A stretch of DNA of 64,000 nt, taken from positions 1-64,000 of the forward strand of contig NZ_JAVXZY010000008.1 in assembly GCF_032337115.1 (NCBI RefSeq), written 5' to 3'. This DNA is from Roseateles_C aquae (GTDB lineage Bacteria; Pseudomonadota; Gammaproteobacteria; Burkholderiales; Burkholderiaceae_C). The translations under genes and the position numbers were made by a program. The notes under the pieces are model-generated. The model saw only the letters and a list, made by a program, of their open reading frames with translations. It did no database searches and had not been told where the DNA came from. Positions 44,043 through 52,410 of the stretch are shown piece after piece (the first letter of the stretch is position 1; each line of letters opens with the position of its first letter).

Positions 44043-44312
44043 ATGAAATTTCTGCTGATGCTCTTGCTGCTGGCCCTGGCGGTGTTCCTGATTGGTTTCA
44101 AGCGCGGCCGAGATGGAACGCCGGGCGCGGGGCAGGCGGGCTCGACCGGGACTAACAAGCCGGCGCAAGACCCGACCCCGCAGGCGATGCTGCGTTGCAC
44201 CGAGTGCGGGCTGCATCTGCCCGCGGCCGAGGCCTTGCCGGGGCGCGGCGGACAGTTTTGCTCGGCCGCTCACCGGGCGGCCTACGAGGCGCGTGGCGGT
44301 GAGCGAAGCTGA
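44043..44312 (+). CDS. PP0621-like small membrane-anchored zinc protein
   Basis: An 89-residue protein with an N-terminal membrane anchor (FLLMLLLLALAVFLIGF), a Gly/Pro-rich linker and a small metal-binding end: LRCTECGLHLPAAEALP then FCSAAHRAAYE (Cys-x2-Cys and Cys-x3-His). It matches the PP0621 family, which precedes pilS in many beta- and gammaproteobacteria. It follows the upstream gene without spacing and overlaps the likely pilS start by 14 bases. Confidence 0.85.
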   Translation: MKFLLMLLLLALAVFLIGFKRGRDGTPGAGQAGSTGTNKPAQDPTPQAMLRCTECGLHLPAAEALPGRGGQFCSAAHRAAYEARGGERS

Positions 44313-46200
44313 GGCCAGTGAGCGTCGCCATGGCGACCGCCGTCGCAGCGACCGCCGCGGCGCCGAGCGCCGTTCGCGCCGCGCTAGCGACGATGCGCAG
44401 TCCTGGTTCGGGCCCAACCAATGGGAAGCGGAGTGGACGGCTGAGTTGCCCGAGGCCGTGGCTGCCACCGCGACACTGGACAGCGAGGCGTCGCAGTTCT
44501 TCTTCCGCCACGCCCGGCGGTTGACGCAGGGCGACAGTGGCTTTCAGCGGCTTTACCGGGCTTTTCTCGCCGCCCGGCTGACACTGGGCCTCGCCCTGGT
44601 GGCGGCGCAGATCGTATCGCTGGTGCTGGGCGGCCATGCGCCGCAATGGACCCTGCTGCTGTGCATGGGCTATGCCGCCGAGGCCACGCTCTTGTGGGTG
44701 CTGCCCAATTGGCCGCCGATGCGCAAGCGTGGCGATGGTCAGGGCCGGATGCGGCTCAGCAGCCCACAGTGGTGGGCCTGCATCGGCCTGGACCTGACTT
44801 TCTTCGGACTCTTGCATGCGCTGGACAGCAGTGCCGGTGTTAGCTATGGCGCGCTCTTTATCCTGCCGGTGATGATGGCCGGCGTGCTGACGCCCCGGCT
44901 TTCGGCGCTGGCGACGGCGGCGCTGGCGGCGCTGATCATGCTGGGCGTGGTGGCGCTGAACCTCTGGTGGGGCGCCGATGCCGGGCTGCGGATGACGCAG
45001 GCCGGTCTGGCCGGCACCGGCTTCTTCGTGGTCAGCCTGCTGGCCAGCGAGCTGGCCAACCGGCTGGCTCGCGAGGAGCGTGCAGCGCGCGGCAGCATGG
45101 AGCTGGCCCGCCAGCAGGCCGAACTGAATCGCTTGGTGATCGATGAGATGCAGGAAGGCGTGCTCGTGGTGGACCGCCGCGGCCGCGTGCGTGCCGCCAA
45201 TCCGGCCGCGCGCACCCTGCTGGCCGATCGGCAGCCGGTGCGCTCCGCGCCCTTCCAGCTGCGCAGCGCACAGGCTTGGGGGGCCTTGGTGCAGGCGGTG
45301 GACCAAGCTTTCGCCCAGGGCGGCTGGCCCGAGGAGGGCCGTGATGTGCAGCTCAGCTTCGAGGGCGGCACGCAGCGCAGCCTGCGCCTGCGCATGCGCT
45401 TCACCCGCCGTCGCGACGCCAGCACCGATGAAGACCTTTGTGTGCTCTTCATCGAAGACAACCGCACCGTGCAGGCGCGCAGCCGGCAGGAGAAGCTGGC
45501 TGCGATGGGCCGGGTGTCGGCCGGCATTGCGCATGAGATCCGCAATCCCTTGGCGGCGATCGACCAGGCCAATGCTCTGCTCGGCGAGGATCTGAACGAC
45601 AGCCGCTCGCAGCAGCTGACGCGCATGGTCGCCTCCAATGTGCAGCGGCTCAAGCGCATCGTCGACGATGTGATGGAAGTGGCGCCGGGCGCCGTACCCG
45701 AGCCCGTGGCCCTGGATGCGGCGCAACTGATCAGCGAGACCTGCACCGACTGGCTGAGCACCAACCAGCTCTCGCCCGGCGGCCTGCTCGATTGCCAGCT
45801 GCCCGCGCAGCCGCTGATGGTCAGCTTCGAGCCCGAACACCTGCGCCGCGTGCTGGTCAATCTGCTTGACAACGCCTTGCGCCATGCGCCGCGCGGCCTG
45901 CGTACGGTGCAGCTGCGGCTGGCGCCGCAGTCCGACAGCTGGGCACTGCTCAGCGTGTTCAGCGAGGGCGAGGTGATTCCCGCCGAGATCGAGAAGCATC
46001 TGTTCGAGCCCTTCTTCTCTACGCGCAGCCGCGGTTCGGGATTGGGGCTTTACATCTGCCGTGAACTCTGTGAGCGTTACGGCGGTCGCATCGAATACCG
46101 CAGTGCCCGTGAGCGCACCCCGCCCGGCAATGAATTCCGCGTCTTGTTGCCCCGCGTGGGCAGCGTGCGCAGCCCCGACCCAAGGAGCCGGCCCGCATGA
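44299..46200 (+). CDS. pilS: Sensor histidine kinase PilS
   Basis: A 633-residue kinase controlling type IV pilus genes with PilR. A charged N-terminal segment (ERRHGDRRRSDRRGAERRSR), then six membrane segments (about 90-265), a PAS domain (VIDEMQEGVLVVDRRGRVRA), the phosphorylated His in GIAHEIRNPLAAIDQ and the ATPase domain (NLLDNALRHAPRG, GSGLGLYICRELCERYGG). No ATG fits: GTG 44299 (or GTG 44293) is the most likely start, inside the end of the preceding gene. The stop overlaps pilR by ATGA. Confidence 0.92.
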   Translation: MSEAEASERRHGDRRRSDRRGAERRSRRASDDAQSWFGPNQWEAEWTAELPEAVAATATLDSEASQFFFRHARRLTQGDSGFQRLYRAFLAARLTLGLALVAAQIVSLVLGGHAPQWTLLLCMGYAAEATLLWVLPNWPPMRKRGDGQGRMRLSSPQWWACIGLDLTFFGLLHALDSSAGVSYGALFILPVMMAGVLTPRLSALATAALAALIMLGVVALNLWWGADAGLRMTQAGLAGTGFFVVSLLASELANRLAREERAARGSMELARQQAELNRLVIDEMQEGVLVVDRRGRVRAANPAARTLLADRQPVRSAPFQLRSAQAWGALVQAVDQAFAQGGWPEEGRDVQLSFEGGTQRSLRLRMRFTRRRDASTDEDLCVLFIEDNRTVQARSRQEKLAAMGRVSAGIAHEIRNPLAAIDQANALLGEDLNDSRSQQLTRMVASNVQRLKRIVDDVMEVAPGAVPEPVALDAAQLISETCTDWLSTNQLSPGGLLDCQLPAQPLMVSFEPEHLRRVLVNLLDNALRHAPRGLRTVQLRLAPQSDSWALLSVFSEGEVIPAEIEKHLFEPFFSTRSRGSGLGLYICRELCERYGGRIEYRSARERTPPGNEFRVLLPRVGSVRSPDPRSRPA

Positions 46201-47780
46201 GTGCCAACAGCCCGAGCTACAGCCTGCTCGTCATTGATGACGAGCCCGATCTGCGCACGCTTTACGAGCTGACCCTGCTGCGTGAGGGTTATGAGCTGGA
46301 CAGCGCCGGCAGCGTCGAGGACGCGATTGCCCGGCTGCAGCAGCGCCCCTACAGCGCCGTGATCACCGATATGCGCCTGCCTGACGGCTCGGGCCTGGAC
46401 GTGCTGAACTGGCTTGAGGCGCAGGGCCGGCGCGAGAAGGCGCTGGTGATCACCGCCTTTGGTTCGGCCGAGAACGCGGTCGAGGCGCTGAAGGCCGGCG
46501 CGTATGACTACCTGACCAAACCGGTCGACCTGCGCCAGTTCCGCATGGTCGTCGCCGCGGCGCTGGGCCGCCTGCCGCATGCGATGCCTTCGGTCGTGCC
46601 TTCGCAGCTGCCGTCTGAACGGCCAGCGGCATCGGCCGAAGCGGCGCAGGAGGCATCGTCGGAAGGGGTGCGTGCCCCGGCGGCGCCGAGCAAGCCGGTG
46701 CGTCCGCCGCCGGCGCCCAACGCCGTGCCGCGGCTGGCCGGCGATTCGGAGGCCATGCGCCAGGTGCGCTCGTTGATCGAGAAGGTCGCGCGCAGCATGG
46801 CGCCGGTGCTCTTGCAAGGCGAGTCGGGCACCGGCAAGGAGCTGGTTGCGCGCTCCATCCATGAGGTCAGCGTGCGCGCGCCGCAACCGTTTATCGCCGT
46901 CAACTGCGGCGCCATTCCCGAGCAGCTGCTGGAAGCGGAATTCTTCGGTTATCGCAAGGGCGCCTTCACCGGCGCGGCCGAAGACCGCGAGGGCTTCTTC
47001 CAGGCCGCACATGGCGGCACGCTGTTTCTCGACGAGATCGGCGATCTGCCGCTGGCCATGCAATCGAAGCTGCTGCGCTCGATTCAGGAGCGCTCGGTGC
47101 GGCCGGTGGGCGCGGTGGTTGAGGCGCCGGTCAATGTGCGCATCCTCAGCGCCACGCACAAGGACCTGGCCGCCGAGGTCGCGGCTGGGCGCTTCCGTCA
47201 GGACCTGTTTTACCGGCTCAATGTGATTCAGATCCGCGTGCCGCCACTGCGTGAACGGCTGGAAGACCTGCCGGCGATCTCGGCCCGTGTGCTGGAGCGC
47301 ATCGCCCGCGATGCTGGCATCGAGCCGGCACCGCGGCTCGGTGACTCCGGCCTGGCCCTGCTGCGCCGCTATGCCTTCCCGGGCAATGTGCGCGAGCTCG
47401 AAAACCTGCTGCATCGCGCGCTGGCGCTGTCCGGCGGCGACAGCATCGAGGCGGTCGATCTGGGCTTGCCCGAAGCCTTGCTCGATCAGCCCGAAAGCCC
47501 GGTCAGCGAGGCCATGCCGCTGGAGGAGCCGGTCGCCAGCGAGATGCCAGTCGCCGCGATACCGGGCGCCAACGAGGTGCCGCTGCCCACCGATCTGGCG
47601 GTCCATCTGGATGAGGTCGAGCGGCGCATCCTGGTGCGCGCGCTGGAGGCGCATCGCAACAACCGCACCGCGGCCGGAGCCAGCCTGGGCCTGTCGCTGC
47701 GCCAGATGCGCTACCGGATGGCGCGGCTGGGCGTCAATGTGGGCGAGGCTGCCGAGGCCGGCGAGGGCGCCGATGGCTGA
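46197..47780 (+). CDS. pilR: Sigma-54-dependent response regulator PilR
   Basis: A 527-residue NtrC-type activator: receiver domain (LLVIDDEPDLRTLYEL, phosphorylated Asp in VITDMRLPDG, residue about 60), an Ala/Pro-rich linker, the AAA+ domain with GESGTGKELVARSIH, the sigma-54 contact GAFTGA and FLDEIGDLPL, and a Fis-type helix-turn-helix at the end (NNRTAAGASLGLSLRQMRYR). It activates pilin transcription with sigma-54. Coupled to pilS upstream and overlapped by ampD downstream. Confidence 0.94.
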   Translation: MSANSPSYSLLVIDDEPDLRTLYELTLLREGYELDSAGSVEDAIARLQQRPYSAVITDMRLPDGSGLDVLNWLEAQGRREKALVITAFGSAENAVEALKAGAYDYLTKPVDLRQFRMVVAAALGRLPHAMPSVVPSQLPSERPAASAEAAQEASSEGVRAPAAPSKPVRPPPAPNAVPRLAGDSEAMRQVRSLIEKVARSMAPVLLQGESGTGKELVARSIHEVSVRAPQPFIAVNCGAIPEQLLEAEFFGYRKGAFTGAAEDREGFFQAAHGGTLFLDEIGDLPLAMQSKLLRSIQERSVRPVGAVVEAPVNVRILSATHKDLAAEVAAGRFRQDLFYRLNVIQIRVPPLRERLEDLPAISARVLERIARDAGIEPAPRLGDSGLALLRRYAFPGNVRELENLLHRALALSGGDSIEAVDLGLPEALLDQPESPVSEAMPLEEPVASEMPVAAIPGANEVPLPTDLAVHLDEVERRILVRALEAHRNNRTAAGASLGLSLRQMRYRMARLGVNVGEAAEAGEGADG

Positions 47781-48363
47781 GCCAGGCGGTTGCTTGGGTG
47801 CTTGGTCGGGCGGCTGGCTGGACGGCGCCCTTCATCGCGCCTCGCCCAATGTGGACGAGCGGCCTGTCGGTGAACAGATCAGCCTGATCGTGCTGCACTC
47901 GATCAGCCTGCCGCCCGGCATGTTTGGCGGCGATGAGATCGAGCGGCTGTTCACCAACACGCTGGACTGCGACGCCCATCCCTATTTCGATCAGCTGCGC
48001 AGCCTCAGGGTGTCGGCGCATTTCCTGATCCGCCGCGACGGTGCGCTGCTACAGTTTGTCGACTGTGAGCGGCGCGCCCGCCATGCCGGTGTGTCGCGCT
48101 TTGGCGAACGCGAGGCCTGCAACGACTTCTCGATCGGCATCGAGCTGGAGGGGCTGGAGGGCGGTCTGTTCGAGGCTGCGCAGTACGCGGCGCTGGCGAT
48201 GCTGCTGCCGCGCCTGGCGGCGCGCTACCCGGTGGCCGCGGTGGCTGGCCATGAACATATCGCGCCCGGCCGCAAGCGCGATCCGGGGCCAGGTTTTGAC
48301 TGGCTGCGCCTGCAGGCCCTGCTGGGCTGGCCGCGCGAGCGCTTCCCCTTTCTGCCAGGCTGA
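47773..48363 (+). CDS. ampD: 1,6-anhydro-N-acetylmuramyl-L-alanine amidase AmpD
   Basis: A 196-residue cytoplasmic zinc amidase that removes the peptide from anhydro-muropeptides during wall recycling. Zinc ligands: His in LIVLHSISLPPG (about 43), His in GHEHIAPGRKRDPG (about 160) with Asp 170-ish; also HFLIRRDGALLQFV and NDFSIGIELEG. ATG 47773 overlaps the last codons of pilR, so it is co-expressed. Family length is normal. Confidence 0.95.
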   Translation: MAEPGGCLGAWSGGWLDGALHRASPNVDERPVGEQISLIVLHSISLPPGMFGGDEIERLFTNTLDCDAHPYFDQLRSLRVSAHFLIRRDGALLQFVDCERRARHAGVSRFGEREACNDFSIGIELEGLEGGLFEAAQYAALAMLLPRLAARYPVAAVAGHEHIAPGRKRDPGPGFDWLRLQALLGWPRERFPFLPG

Positions 48364-48720
48364 GCGACGCAGCATCGTCGGGTGCTTGCCTCAGCGAGAT
48401 GCTTTGTCGCCGCTGTTGCCGCTGCTTACGCGCCACCGGGACAGTCGTCTCCCTCGCCTTGTCCCTAAAGCTGGGGATGGCTTTCGCAGCTGCGGCTGGC
48501 GCACCTGGCGCGCTGATCGGGCGCTTCGACGCGATGTGATCTGGCGGCGCTTTCAGAGGCCTCGATTTGATGCGGCTTTGCGGTCGCTTCATCGTCGCAG
48601 GCCGCGCCAAATCTGGCCCTGCACGCGCAGACCCCGATGGCATCGGGGCAAGCGCGCGAACCAGCCGTGTCAGCCCGCTTTTAGGGACGCTTCACTAGCG
48701 CTTTGCGCCACCGTGGTCAA
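48364..48720. other. Non-coding region after ampD
   Basis: About 350 bases with no recognisable gene. A 7-bp hairpin (CCCCGAT GGC ATCGGGG) lies near 48635. GTCCCTAAAGC near 48461 and GCTTTTAGGGAC near 48680 are a near inverted repeat. Apparent small frames here have chance-like Arg/Ala-rich translations. Confidence 0.4.
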
Positions 48721-48730
48721 CGGGGTTTGA

Positions 48731-48746
48731 ACGCTATCTGTAGTGC
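48731..48746. promoter_or_regulatory. NrdR box 1
   Basis: ACGCTATCTGTAGTGC matches the NrdR consensus of roughly ACACTATATATAGTGT at 11 or more positions including both half-site cores. It lies exactly 31 bp before box 2, the spacing known for paired NrdR boxes. Confidence 0.8.
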
Positions 48747-48775
48747 TTGAAGGTGGGTGTACCCCCAGATATAGT
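48747..48775 (+). promoter_or_regulatory. Predicted nrdA promoter
   Basis: TTGAAG (48747-48752), a 17-base spacer and TATAGT (48770-48775). The -10 lies within NrdR box 2 and the -35 touches box 1, so bound NrdR would block RNA polymerase. The leader to the nrdA ATG is about 315 bases. Confidence 0.7.
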
Positions 48776-48777
48776 GT
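48762..48777. promoter_or_regulatory. NrdR box 2
   Basis: CCCCCAGATATAGTGT; the right half ATATAGTGT is a perfect consensus half, the left half is degenerate. It overlaps the predicted -10. Confidence 0.75.
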
Positions 48778-49098
48778 CTCTTCATGCTATCCTGCTGACC
48801 TGGCAAACACATCAATATGCCTCGCGCTTGCGCCACCCATGATGAGCTTTCGCTGCGTTCAGCGGGAGCAATCCACGGCGGCAATCGGCTTGAGCGGGCT
48901 GGCCAAAAAGCCTTGATGAAGTACCTGCTGCAGGATTTGCAGAGCGCTGTTTGTGAGGGCATGAGCCACACACGGCGCGGCGCGTCAGCGCACGGGGAAG
49001 GGCCCTATCCAACGTAGAACCGAGAACTTGGGAACGCTGCCACGGCGGGCCCGGGTTTTTTGTTCTCTGCATTAACGCAAAAAAGACAAGGAAGATTC
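48778..49098 (+). other. Long nrdA leader, no gene recognised
   Basis: About 320 bases between the predicted promoter and the nrdA ATG. Short frames exist on both strands without recognisable content. The last 15 bases give a ribosome-binding sequence (AAGGAAG) before the ATG at 49099. Confidence 0.5.
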
Positions 49099-52020
49099 AT
49101 GCAAACCGTTGTCGCCAGCACCGCCCACGAGGCCGGCACTGCACGCGAGGCCACGACTGCCACTGCCCCCAAGCAGTCGGCGTATCTGGCCTATCAAATC
49201 ATTCGCCGCAATGGTGCGGTGGTGTCGTTTGAGCCGAGCAAGATTGCCATCGCCTTGATGAAGGCCTTTCTGGCCGTGCATGGCACCAGCGGTGCGGCCT
49301 CGGCCAGCGTGCGCGAAACGGTGGACGGCCTGACCGAGGCGGTGGTGCGTGCACTGCTGCGTTCGCGTCCGAGCGGCGGCACCTTCCATATTGAAGACGT
49401 GCAGGACCAGGTTGAACTGGGCCTGATGCGTGGCGGCCATCATGAAGTGGCGCGCGCCTATGTGCTGTACCGCGAGCGTCGCACTCAAGAGCGCGCACGC
49501 CAGGGCGAGACGGTGGCTCATCCCGCCGAGCCGGCGCTGACGGTGATTGACGGTGGCCAACGCGTGCCGCTGGATCTGGGCAAGCTGCAGGCCTTGATCG
49601 TGTCCGCCTGCGCGAACCTCGGCGCGGACGTGAAGCCCGAGCCCATCCTGGCCGAGACCAAGCGCAATCTGTATGACGGCGTGCCCATCGACGAGGTCTA
49701 CAAGGCCGCCATCCTGGCCGCCCGCACCCTGATCGAAAAGGATCCCGGCTATACCCGCGCCACGGCGCGCCTGTTGATGCACACCATCCGCCGCGAGATC
49801 CTCGGCGAAGAGGTGACTCAGGAGCAGATGCACAGCCGCTATGCCGAGTACTTCCCCGGCTTCATCAAGAAGGGCGTGCAGGCCGAGCTGCTGGACGAGC
49901 GTCTGCAACAGTACGACCTGGCCAAGCTCGGCGCGGCCCTGAAGGCCGAGCGCGACTTCCAGTTCGACTACCTGGGCCTGCAGACCCTGTTCGATCGCTA
50001 CTTCCTGCATACCGAAGGCAAGCGGATCGAGATGCCGCAGGCCTTCTTCATGCGCGTGGCCATGGGCCTGGCGCTGAACGAGATCGACCGCGAAGCCCGT
50101 GCCATCGAGTTCTATGAGGTGCTGTCGTCGTTTGACTTCATGTCCAGCACGCCGACGCTGTTCAACTCCGGCACCCGTCGCTCGCAGCTGTCCAGCTGCT
50201 ATCTGACGACGGTGGCCGACGATCTGGACGGCATCTACGAGGCGCTGAAGGAAAACGCGCTACTGTCCAAGTTCGCTGGCGGCCTGGGCAATGACTGGAC
50301 CCCGGTGCGCGCCCTGGGTTCGCACATCAAGGGCACCAACGGCAAGTCGCAAGGCGTCGTGCCCTTCCTGAAGGTCGTCAACGACACCGCCGTGGCCGTG
50401 AACCAGGGGGGCAAGCGCAAGGGCGCCGTCTGTGCCTATCTGGAGTCCTGGCATCTGGACATCGAAGAGTTCCTGGAGCTGCGCAAGAACACCGGCGACG
50501 ACCGCCGCCGTACCCACGACATGAACACCGCGAACTGGATCCCCGATCTGTTCATGCGCCGTGTCATGGACGGTGGTGACTGGACGCTGTTCAGCCCTTC
50601 GACCTGCCCCGATCTGCACGATCTGTTCGGCACCGCCTTCGAGAAGGCCTATGTCGAGTACGAGGCCAAGGCTGACCGTGGCGAGATCAAGCTGTTCAAG
50701 CGCATGCCGGCCAAGGACCTGTGGCGCAAGATGCTGTCGATGCTGTTCGAGACCGGCCATCCCTGGATCACCTTCAAGGACGCCTGCAATGTCCGCTCGC
50801 CGCAGCAGCATGTCGGCGTGGTGCACTCGTCCAACCTCTGCACCGAGATCACGCTGAACACCAACGACAGCGAGATCGCCGTCTGCAACCTCGGTTCGGT
50901 CAATCTGGTTCAGCACCTGCGCATGACTGACGACGGCAAGAAGGTCATCGACCACGACAAGCTGAAGAAGACGATTGCCACGGCCATGCGCATGCTGGAC
51001 AACGTCATCGACATCAACTACTACGCCGTCAAGAAGGCGCGCGACTCGAACCTGCGCCACCGCCCGGTCGGCCTGGGCCTGATGGGCTTCCAGGATGCGC
51101 TGTATGCACTGCGCACGCCTTACGCCTCGCAGGAAGCGGTCGAGTTCGCCGACCGTTCGATGGAAGCGATCTGCTACTACGCCTACTGGGCCTCCACCCA
51201 GCTGGCCGAGGAACGTGGTCGCTATTCCTCCTACCGCGGTTCGCTGTGGGATCGCGGCATCCTGCCGATCGACTCGCTGGACCTGCTGGCCAAGGAGCGC
51301 GGTGGCTATGTCGAGGTCGACCGCACGACGACGCTGGACTGGGACGCGCTGCGCGCCCGCATCGCCCAGCATGGCATGCGCAACAGCAACTGCGTGGCGA
51401 TCGCGCCGACGGCGACGATCTCCAACATCATCGGCGTCGACGCCTCGATCGAGCCTTGCTTTGGCAATCTGTCGGTCAAGTCCAATCTGTCCGGCGAGTT
51501 CACCGTCATCAACGAATCGCTGGTCCGCGACCTCAAGCAGCTGGGCCTGTGGGACGACGTGATGGTGATGGACCTGAAGCACTTCGACGGTTCGCTGCGC
51601 CGTATCGACCGCGTGCCGGAAGAGCTGAAGGCGCTGTATGCGACCGCCTTCGAGGTCGAGACGCAGTGGCTGGTCGAGGCCGCCGCACGCCGCCAGAAGT
51701 GGATCGATCAGGCACAGAGCCTGAACATCTATATGGCCGGCGCCTCGGGCAAGAAGCTCGACGAGACCTACAAGCTGGCCTGGCTGCGCGGCTTGAAGAC
51801 GACCTACTACCTGCGCACCATGGGCGCCACCCACGCCGAGAAGAGCACGGTGACCAAGTCGGGTCAGCTCAATGCGGTGTCCTCGGGGGCTGGTCTGCAA
51901 GCGGCGCCCGCTGCTGCCGCACCGGTGCAGGCCGCACCGGCCGTCGAGGCCGATGCAACGCCGGCCACCGACATCAAGTTCTGCTCGATCGACAACCCCG
52001 ACTGCGAGGCTTGCCAGTAA
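49099..52020 (+). CDS. nrdA: Ribonucleoside-diphosphate reductase alpha chain (class Ia)
   Basis: A 973-residue catalytic subunit that reduces ribonucleotides to deoxyribonucleotides. Two consecutive ATP-cone domains occupy the N-terminus: IIRRNGAVVSFEPSKIAIAL (from about residue 34) and VIDGGQRVPLDLGKLQALIV (from about 150). The barrel holds TPTLFNSGTRRSQLSSCYL with the redox Cys, NLCTEITLNTND with the radical Cys and Glu, and later MRNSNCVAIAPTATISNIIG. The C-terminal shuttle pair is in CSIDNPDCEACQ. Paired with nrdB 390 bases downstream and controlled by two NrdR boxes. Confidence 0.97.
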   Translation: MQTVVASTAHEAGTAREATTATAPKQSAYLAYQIIRRNGAVVSFEPSKIAIALMKAFLAVHGTSGAASASVRETVDGLTEAVVRALLRSRPSGGTFHIEDVQDQVELGLMRGGHHEVARAYVLYRERRTQERARQGETVAHPAEPALTVIDGGQRVPLDLGKLQALIVSACANLGADVKPEPILAETKRNLYDGVPIDEVYKAAILAARTLIEKDPGYTRATARLLMHTIRREILGEEVTQEQMHSRYAEYFPGFIKKGVQAELLDERLQQYDLAKLGAALKAERDFQFDYLGLQTLFDRYFLHTEGKRIEMPQAFFMRVAMGLALNEIDREARAIEFYEVLSSFDFMSSTPTLFNSGTRRSQLSSCYLTTVADDLDGIYEALKENALLSKFAGGLGNDWTPVRALGSHIKGTNGKSQGVVPFLKVVNDTAVAVNQGGKRKGAVCAYLESWHLDIEEFLELRKNTGDDRRRTHDMNTANWIPDLFMRRVMDGGDWTLFSPSTCPDLHDLFGTAFEKAYVEYEAKADRGEIKLFKRMPAKDLWRKMLSMLFETGHPWITFKDACNVRSPQQHVGVVHSSNLCTEITLNTNDSEIAVCNLGSVNLVQHLRMTDDGKKVIDHDKLKKTIATAMRMLDNVIDINYYAVKKARDSNLRHRPVGLGLMGFQDALYALRTPYASQEAVEFADRSMEAICYYAYWASTQLAEERGRYSSYRGSLWDRGILPIDSLDLLAKERGGYVEVDRTTTLDWDALRARIAQHGMRNSNCVAIAPTATISNIIGVDASIEPCFGNLSVKSNLSGEFTVINESLVRDLKQLGLWDDVMVMDLKHFDGSLRRIDRVPEELKALYATAFEVETQWLVEAAARRQKWIDQAQSLNIYMAGASGKKLDETYKLAWLRGLKTTYYLRTMGATHAEKSTVTKSGQLNAVSSGAGLQAAPAAAAPVQAAPAVEADATPATDIKFCSIDNPDCEACQ

Positions 52021-52410
52021 GAGCGGATGTGGACGGCGCACCCCGCCGTGCCGTCCACCCCATGCGCCTTTCACGGCTCAGGCCGGGTCTGGCGCAGCAC
52101 TCGGACCCCGAGTGTTCATCGATGCGCTGCAGCGCCTTGACCGGCAGGCCCGGCAGAACATCGATGAACACTTGCATCAAACGCTTACCTCGAACGCTGG
52201 CGTCGAAAGCTCAGCCACTGCGCCGCAGATCGGCGCTTGAAGCGGCAGGCCAGCAGCGCGGCCGGCAAGCGCTGAAAAAGTCTGAAAAACAGTACGCCAA
52301 TTCAAGACGTTAGCGATGCGATCGAGCAACAGCGAAGTCGCTTTGATGTCAAGAAGTCCTTGGTGTTCGAACACAACACTCTGATAATTCGCCACGATAG
52401 GAAGTCCACC
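52021..52410. other. nrdA-nrdB spacer, no gene recognised
   Basis: About 390 bases, long for an nrdAB operon. It contains a 13-bp perfect inverted repeat (listed separately). A short plus-strand stretch around 52111-52245 reads VFIDALQRLDRQARQNIDEH without start or family. It may carry a second promoter for nrdB; none is clear. Confidence 0.5.
52112..52171. repeat. 13-bp perfect inverted repeat in the nrdA-nrdB spacer
   Basis: GTGTTCATCGATG (52112-52124) and CATCGATGAACAC (52159-52171) separated by 34 bases that contain smaller GC pairs. Could be an RNA hairpin or a protein-binding pair of sites. Confidence 0.65.

Noticed and set aside
44152..45999. A 615-codon open frame antisense to pilS
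   Set aside because: Shadow of a GC-rich kinase gene; no start signal and no domain.
48778..49072. Small frames on both strands in the nrdA leader
   Set aside because: Under 90 codons with no recognisable content and no ribosome-binding sites; they also conflict with the promoter and NrdR boxes.
50260..52074. A 604-codon open frame antisense to nrdA
   Set aside because: nrdA is unmistakable on the plus strand; the antisense product has no recognisable family.
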